A stretch of 64,000 nt of DNA from Prosapia bicincta (lineage: Eukaryota > Arthropoda > Insecta > Hemiptera > Cercopidae). The translations under genes and the position numbers were made by a program. The notes below the pieces were generated by a model. It ran no database searches and was not told the origin of the DNA. It saw only the letters and a list, made by a program, of their open reading frames with translations. The DNA is taken from contig JBAIZL010000005.1 in the NCBI GenBank assembly GCA_036971475.1, positions 60,396,155 to 60,460,154 of the forward strand. The letters run 5' to 3'. Positions within the stretch are counted from its first letter, which is position 1; every line of letters begins with the position of its first letter. Positions 58,130 through 64,000 of the stretch are shown piece after piece.

Positions 58130-59261
58130 GAAGTTTCATTTTTTACTATATTAAAATTTCTTTTTATTTAATAAATTCATAGCCCCATTTTAACTTCTGA
58201 GTAAGTAAAATGTACTTAATAATGAACACAAATAATATCTATTCACAAAAAAATGTATTTAAAATACTCTAATAAAATTCCTAAAAGTGAAGACAGAAGT
58301 ACACCGAAACTTGGTCAAACTTGGTCATGACTGAGTTCCCTGGGACGAACATGACATGAAACTGGATTGTTTTATGTTGTTTATTGTAAATTGTTGTTTA
58401 TGTTTATGTTGTAAATATTTGAAATTTGTAGTATTTGTAATAAATGTGGCGAGTTCTATTTTAAAATTAGGGTTAATATGTATAAATATCTCTCTGAAGC
58501 TCGCATCACCAGAATATACTTTAGACAATGTTACAAATGGGTTGATCACTCTGTATTGAAATCAATTCTGTCGACTTATACATAACCTCAAGTTTATTTT
58601 GATTTTATAATATGTTTGTTTTCAAGTGAATGTTACCCCATAATCTGATGAATTTTAGTACAAGTCCAGTGAGTGTAGGATGTAGTTAAAGGGTTTTGTG
58701 AACAGAACTTGTTATAAAAGAAGTACTTGGTGTTTATGTTTTCAGTTTTGAAGGTAGTGTAATACAAGATAAAAGTTTGTCTATTTGTAATTATTGGCAT
58801 AATTATATTTATAATTATAAGTATAAAAGTAAAAAAATTATTCAATGTAAGCCTATTTGTTTTTGTAGATAAAAATATAATATTAATTACATATTTAAGC
58901 GATAATAAATAGATAATAGTTGCTTTTCGAAAGGCTATAAAGTTGAATTGATTATAATGTACAGTATAGTACTCAGTGCTCTGTGAGTGTAAATATAAGA
59001 ATAAAATACATAAAGTAATATTTTACTTTTCCAAAGTTTTACAGGAGTTGTTTGAATTGCTTTGCACAGATATATCCATCATTTCTAGGCCGTGTTTAGA
59101 ATGAGATGTGTGTAATTGTTCAATGGAATATTTTCTGTTTTGGAAGTGGAATAATGTCTGTATTTGTTTCATCGTTGTGAGTAATGTTTTTCATATGTGT
59201 AGCCGATAGCCCAATGTCCATGGTAGATGATGGATGCAAGAGTCCCCACATATATCCATAT

Positions 59262-59515
59262 GTCCCGTACCCATTCTGGAGAAAAACCTTACAAGTGTTC
59301 ACAGTGCATTTATTCAGTTTTTGTAAAACTCAAATTAAAATACAGTACTTATGCATACTAATTCTGAATAAAAACCTATTAATTTTTCACAGTGCGATTA
59401 TTCAGCTTCTGAGAAAGGAAATCTTATATAGCATATAAATACCCACTCTGGAGAAAAACCATACAAATGTTTACAGTTTGATTATCCAGCTTCTGAAAAA
59501 GGAAGTTTTATATAA
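59262..59515 (+). pseudogene. C2H2 zinc-finger remnant, block C copy
   Basis: It is the counterpart of 4895-5165, with the same stop-containing unit near 59368 and broken finger frames. It grades into the satellite. Confidence 0.7.
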
Positions 59516-60045
59516 TATATGATTACACATTCTGTAGATAACCTGTACAAATGTTCACAGTATGATTATTCAGCTTCTGGAAAAGGAAGTTCTGAAAAAG
59601 GAAGTCTTATATAATATATGATTACACATTCTGTAGATAACCTGGACAAATGTTCACAGTATGGTTATTCAGCTTCTGGAAAAGGAAGTTCTGAAAAAGG
59701 AAGTCTTATATAATATATGATTACACATTCTGTAGATAACCTGTACAAATGTTCACAGTATGATTATTCAGCTTCTGGAAAAGGAAGTCTTATATAATAT
59801 ATGATTACGCATTCTGTAGATAACCTGTACAAATGTTCACAGTATGATTATTCAGCTTCTGGAAAAGGAAGTCTTATATAATATATGATTACACATTCTG
59901 TAGATAACCTGTACAAATGTTCACAATATGATTATTCAGCTTCTGGAAAAGGAAGTTCTGAAAAAGGAAGTCTTATATAATATATGATTACACATTCTGT
60001 AGATAACCTGGACAAATGTTCACTGTATGATTATTCAGCTTCTGG
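59516..60045 (+). repeat. Finger-derived satellite, six units of 99 or 84 bp
   Basis: GATAAC occurs at 59537, 59636, 59735, 59819, 59903 and 60002, giving spacings of 99, 99, 84, 84 and 99. The 84-bp units lack the 15-bp GGAAGTTCTGAAAAA duplication, which shows directly how the 99-bp unit derives from the 84-bp finger unit. Confidence 0.9.
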
Positions 60046-60084
60046 CATAGAACTGTGTCTGATTAGCAACTTGTACTATAAATG

Positions 60085-60585
60085 ATGAATGTGGAATAAG
60101 GACCTGGTAATGTTACAAAAGACAGTGATAGTCTTTATACAGATGAGGACAATTCTAGTAATGGCACGGACAATCAGGAACATGAACTCGAGGATGAGGA
60201 GTACAACCATGACTTTGACGAGATTCCTCTTGTTTGGATGGCTCATTGTTAGTTGAATGCTAACTGTAAATGCTCATTATTTTTTCAATGAAGTGTACAT
60301 TGTAAATAAACGCAATAAATGAACCTGTATGACTTCACGAATTTAATAGTGAATGATCTTACTCCTGAGCTGCCACCTACACCTCGACTTTTGCCATGCT
60401 CTCCAAGATCCTTTCAAGAATCGCTAAAAAAAAGCAATTCAAACAGGATACCGCAAACAAAATGTCGCCAGTGTGGAAAGCATTTAAAGAAGACATACAT
60501 AACATATGAGTGTCTTGCTTGTCCCGAAAAGCCAGGACTTTGTGCAATTAGTTGTTTTGATACATAGCACCAGCAATAAAACAAT
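60085..60585 (+). pseudogene. piggyBac-like transposase relic, block C copy
   Basis: It is the counterpart of 6040-6543. The 82-residue frame at 60319-60567 keeps the Cys-rich C-terminal domain in frame (CRQCGKHLKK, YECLACPEKPGLCAISCF) and ends at a TAG where block A has CAG. The Cys pattern matches the C-terminal zinc-binding domain of piggyBac transposases. The catalytic core is absent. Confidence 0.7.
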
Positions 60586-60589
60586 TTAC

Positions 60590-61756
60590 ATTGATGTTAT
60601 AAATATTTTTTGTAGATATGTTTTATAAATATTTTCACATTTATCTTTTACAATAATTAGAAATTTATCACTGTTCATTATTCCAAACAGAAGGTGGACA
60701 ATTTTGTATTGTGTGACTAGTATCCTTAGCTGTTCTGGAACAACCAGTACAAAAACTCTTGAAAGTCATAATTTTTATATAATAATCAACAAAATATATA
60801 ATATATAGTGGAAACAGTTCCTAATATTTCATTTGTTGTGAAAAACGATAACTTTCAAAGTTATAATTTCGATGGATTAGCACAGAGCGCTGGTGTTTTT
60901 CCACATATCGAAAATTTTTAAAAGTAATCATGAAAAGGACATCACTCATCATATATTAAGATATGTTTCTGTACAATAATATTTTTTGTGCGTAACATAG
61001 TATTTTTCTGCAGTGAACGTGTTAAAACAATACTTTTTATATATGTTTCGAACAACAAAATGAAGTTTTAAAAAATATATTCCTTAACGTAATACATGTT
61101 CATACAAATTTTAATCGAACATACTATATGCTAAGTAGTATGCTGAGAAATATCAGAAAATAGTGTTTTTTTGCCAAGTTAATAAATAAGTAATTATTTC
61201 AACACTCCTCAATACTGTATGAACAACCCAAAAATTACAATTTATAACTATTAAACTTTGAAGTAGTTTATTTTATTAGTAATAAAATATTACCATTTTT
61301 TGTGAGTAAGCCACTTGTGTTTCTTGAATAATTGCGTTACTCAGTCCAGTAGACTTGGTTTTACAAATGTATTTCAAAAATATAATTACATCCACAAAGT
61401 AAAGAATGTTTTGCTATAAATAAATGAAAATAAAAGATCAATACAAATCTTTATTTTTAGGAATATAGTACTTTAACCCATTTCAGCCCAAATTATTTTG
61501 TTTTGAATTTTTTTATACCCATTTAAAATTTAGCCTCTTACTCTCCGAGTAAATACTAAAGAATGTTTATTATACACTTCAAGTATTTATAATCGTAATT
61601 ACGACAGTGAGCACAGTTGAGGTGGGCTGTTATATTACACTACAAAAATAATCTAAAGATGGTAATAACAAATAACAACACGAACCACTTCAATATACTA
61701 TATTTAATTGTACAAAGATATAATACAGCTAATGGAACACTGATTGTAAGGTCTAT
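60590..61756. other. AT-rich stretch with no recognisable gene
   Basis: Equivalent to 6545-7721; nothing was recognised. Confidence 0.6.
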
Positions 61757-62650
61757 TTAATGAGAATGAAATGTGGGAATCCCGACCTGACATACTTTAC
61801 ATTTCTTCCTTGTAGCTTTTCCGCATTGTGCACAGCGCACCTGTTTTCTCACTGTTTGCAAGAAGTGTCCTGTACCATTGTCCGGTACCCTGCTTGATAT
61901 TTTTGTACTGGGTCTACCTCCAGAAGGACTAGAAACTCTGTATGTTGCTAAATAGGCATTTACAACATACCTAATGAAAACAAGAAAGTCCAGATTTTCT
62001 GCACGACATTTTGGATTCAAGCGGAATAGCAACAACGCATTGTTCATTGAAACATTTAACAAATAGGACACCATAGGCCAATACCACTTCTTGTTTTGTA
62101 TGTTTATTCTGTACGATGCTATGTGTTTGTCATTACAGTCGACTCCTTCCATGTTATGTATTATACAAAACTACACATGGAGGTTGGTCCAGAGTAATGT
62201 GCTTTTTCTGAGCTTTTGACCAACCTTTAGCTTTTCCTGTGGGAGCTACGCCAGCCGATGTTGAAGCCGTCGTAAACACGTTATTGTCGTGATATTAAAC
62301 AAGTGTAATCCCAGTATCTACATCTGTCTCTTGATGGTATGTACCTCTAGCTTCTTTATTCATAATATTAGAATTAGGAAAGAGGGTGTCTTCTATTCGT
62401 TCACTTCGAACAGTACCAGTTTTGTCATAGCCGTGTTCTTCAATGTCTCAAGAAGACGTAAAGAAGTTGTCAAAATACAAGCTGTAACGCCTATCTTGAG
62501 GAAGCTTAGATGATAAGTCAATTACAACAGAGCCTTTCAGCCCAAGCTGAGGGATCATTGTTCTACTGCCCTTTCCTTGGTACGGTATACCCTGAACAAT
62601 GTACCCAAGTCTTGTGGCAAGAATCCAAATCTTGTATCCGAAGCGAATTG
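61757..62650 (-). pseudogene. piggyBac-like transposase, C-terminal half, block C copy
   Basis: In minus-strand order: GYKIWILATRLGYIVQGIPY (about 62641-62582), LPQDRRYSLYFDNFFTSS with the catalytic Asp of DNFF (about 62502-62455), TGTVRSERIEDTLFPN, MNKEARGTY, TTASTSAGVAPTGKAKG, and the 131-residue frame MEGVDCNDKHIASYRI...KKWYWPM ending in the Cys-rich module. Two stops (after FFTSS and before YHDN) and the loss of the N-terminal half disable it. It keeps the segment deleted from block A. Confidence 0.85.
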
Positions 62651-64000
62651 TAATTATTTATTGTTGTTGTATCATGTCTCTTTGTTATTTATTATTTAAG
62701 TAATTTAAATTTTAGTTTTTAGACATTACTCTTAATATGCAATGAAGACCAAAATCGATTTTTTGTGTTTCCATCTCATATTTATATATTTTTTTTCAAA
62801 AACCTGTCTTCAATTTGATGGTTTAATACATTCACTGCTATAGACAAAACCTCTAACTGTCATTAGAACTTTAAAAATAGTAAAAATGGTGTCTGAGATG
62901 ATATTTCAGGATGTGTGGGGTAAGGACTGTGTGCAATTTTTAATTAACACCCGCCAACAAAAGATTGTCTAAAAAATCATACTTTGAAGTAAGGTTGAAA
63001 AAGTACTATAAAATGAAAAATAAAAGTATTAAATTATATTTAGAATTCTAGAATAATATTTACAACCTAGGCACAATAAATATTATTGAACAATGAGAAA
63101 TTAAGAAAAACTTGTTTTTGTCACTTGTAATTGATTAAAATAGTCTCTTTTAGCCAGTAAATAGAATTCGCTTCAAACCAGTAGTATTGCAACACCAAAC
63201 CAGGTCTTATTCACCTTCTTTGTATTAATTTGCTCTACTACCTTGGCCTAAATATTTTATTAATATGATAAGTTATCATTTGCCATGCCAAAATCATTAT
63301 CACTAACATGTGCAACAAACATAACTATCTCAAATCTAACTATATTCAAATAAAGCATTAAACCTAACATGCAAATAATAAAAAAAAGAACTTGTTTATA
63401 TGACTTAATAAATTACAATTCCCCCATAAGGGAAAAATGGAGCACAATCAAAACCTGATGGGTAATATGGCTTCATCAATTTAAGCATAACACATGAACA
63501 ACGTGTATACTTTTGACAGTAGCTGAGCGCTTTTTTAGGTACATTTACTTGCCCCTTTACTGATAAATTCATGGTTTCATTGCTTAGTCATTGCTAAAAG
63601 TTTTGTTACTGTAGTGTACACAAATCAGTTTCCTACATTGCTTATGCTCTAGACATCTGTGTTTGACGACGTTTGTTATGGCTGACAGTTACACACTATT
63701 TGCCACTATTTGTTAGGAATACAATGTGGTTGAATATTAATCATAAATACTCAAAATTCTCTTAACCACAATATTTTTTCTATTTTACCCTTATGTACAT
63801 TTCAGTTACTAAGTAACCATCCTCAGAGAGATAACATTAAAAAACTGAATAATTTTACAAAAATACCTTATTTATAATCTAGAAAACTACTTACCCCCAT
63901 CGCTGCACACCGATCGCTGCAGCCAAACCTCTTAACAAAGGCGCATCCACAACCACTGAGTGAAAGCAAGAGATCCCATGTCAACTTACTAATATAATGA
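62651..64000. other. AT-rich stretch with no recognisable gene
   Basis: Equivalent to 8475-9904 with one copy of the 91-bp unit. By analogy with block A, a zinc-finger gene could lie just beyond the window. Confidence 0.5.

Larger units (their letters stand above)
54368..64000. repeat. Segmental duplication, block C (pairs with 1-9904)
   Basis: This is the direct repeat of block A, running to the window edge, so the full extent is unknown. It follows the end of T2 as B follows T1, which makes A-T1 and B-T2 tandem units and C the start of a third. It is much closer to A than to B. Confidence 0.93.

Overview
The window reads as AT-rich eukaryotic DNA, most likely from an insect. The reasons are long polyfinger C2H2 genes with an SGEKPYKC-type linker, piggyBac, hAT, Tigger and Tc1-type transposase relics, I/R1-like and BEL/Pao retroelements, and TTAGG-containing palindromes. 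A hemipteran is my guess from the style of the zinc fingers and transposases, but nothing in the window proves it. No rRNA, tRNA, CRISPR array or bacterial-type operon was seen. Identity estimates below are by eye from aligned lines, not computed.

The layout is a large tandem segmental duplication, A - T1 - B - T2 - C. Block A (1 to about 15.17 kb) holds a zinc-finger remnant with a satellite, piggyBac-like relics and an intact polyfinger gene (11545-13182). An I/R1-like non-LTR element on the minus strand (15.17-19.1 kb) separates it from block T1 (19.1-24.43 kb), which holds Tigger, hAT and Tc1-like relics plus hammerhead-like motifs. Block B (24.44-36.06 kb) is a diverged, deleted version of A. 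It carries a fragment of another non-LTR element and a very long finger array (29127-30989 intact, then decayed fingers to about 33.9 kb). A BEL/Pao composite (36954-45625) with three LTRs and two internal regions follows, flanked by a 5-bp target-site duplication. T2 (45.67-54.31 kb) repeats T1, with an internal tandem duplication and a 1.1-kb hAT insertion. Block C (54368 to the window end) is a near-identical copy of 1-9904.

Only a few reading frames look functional: the two polyfinger proteins, the gag/protease frame of the second BEL internal region, and possibly ORF1 of the minus-strand non-LTR element. Nearly everything else is a decayed transposable element. The polyfinger genes are built from 84-bp units. 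Both arrays run past their stop codons into decayed units of the same length. A derivative unit of 84 or 99 bp has become a noncoding satellite whose copy number differs between blocks A and C (9 versus 6).

The most informative points are the three-LTR retrotransposon with an empty-site match elsewhere in the window, the finger-derived satellite, the stop codons that recur at multiples of 84 bp in the finger arrays, and the hammerhead-ribozyme-like cores in the T blocks.
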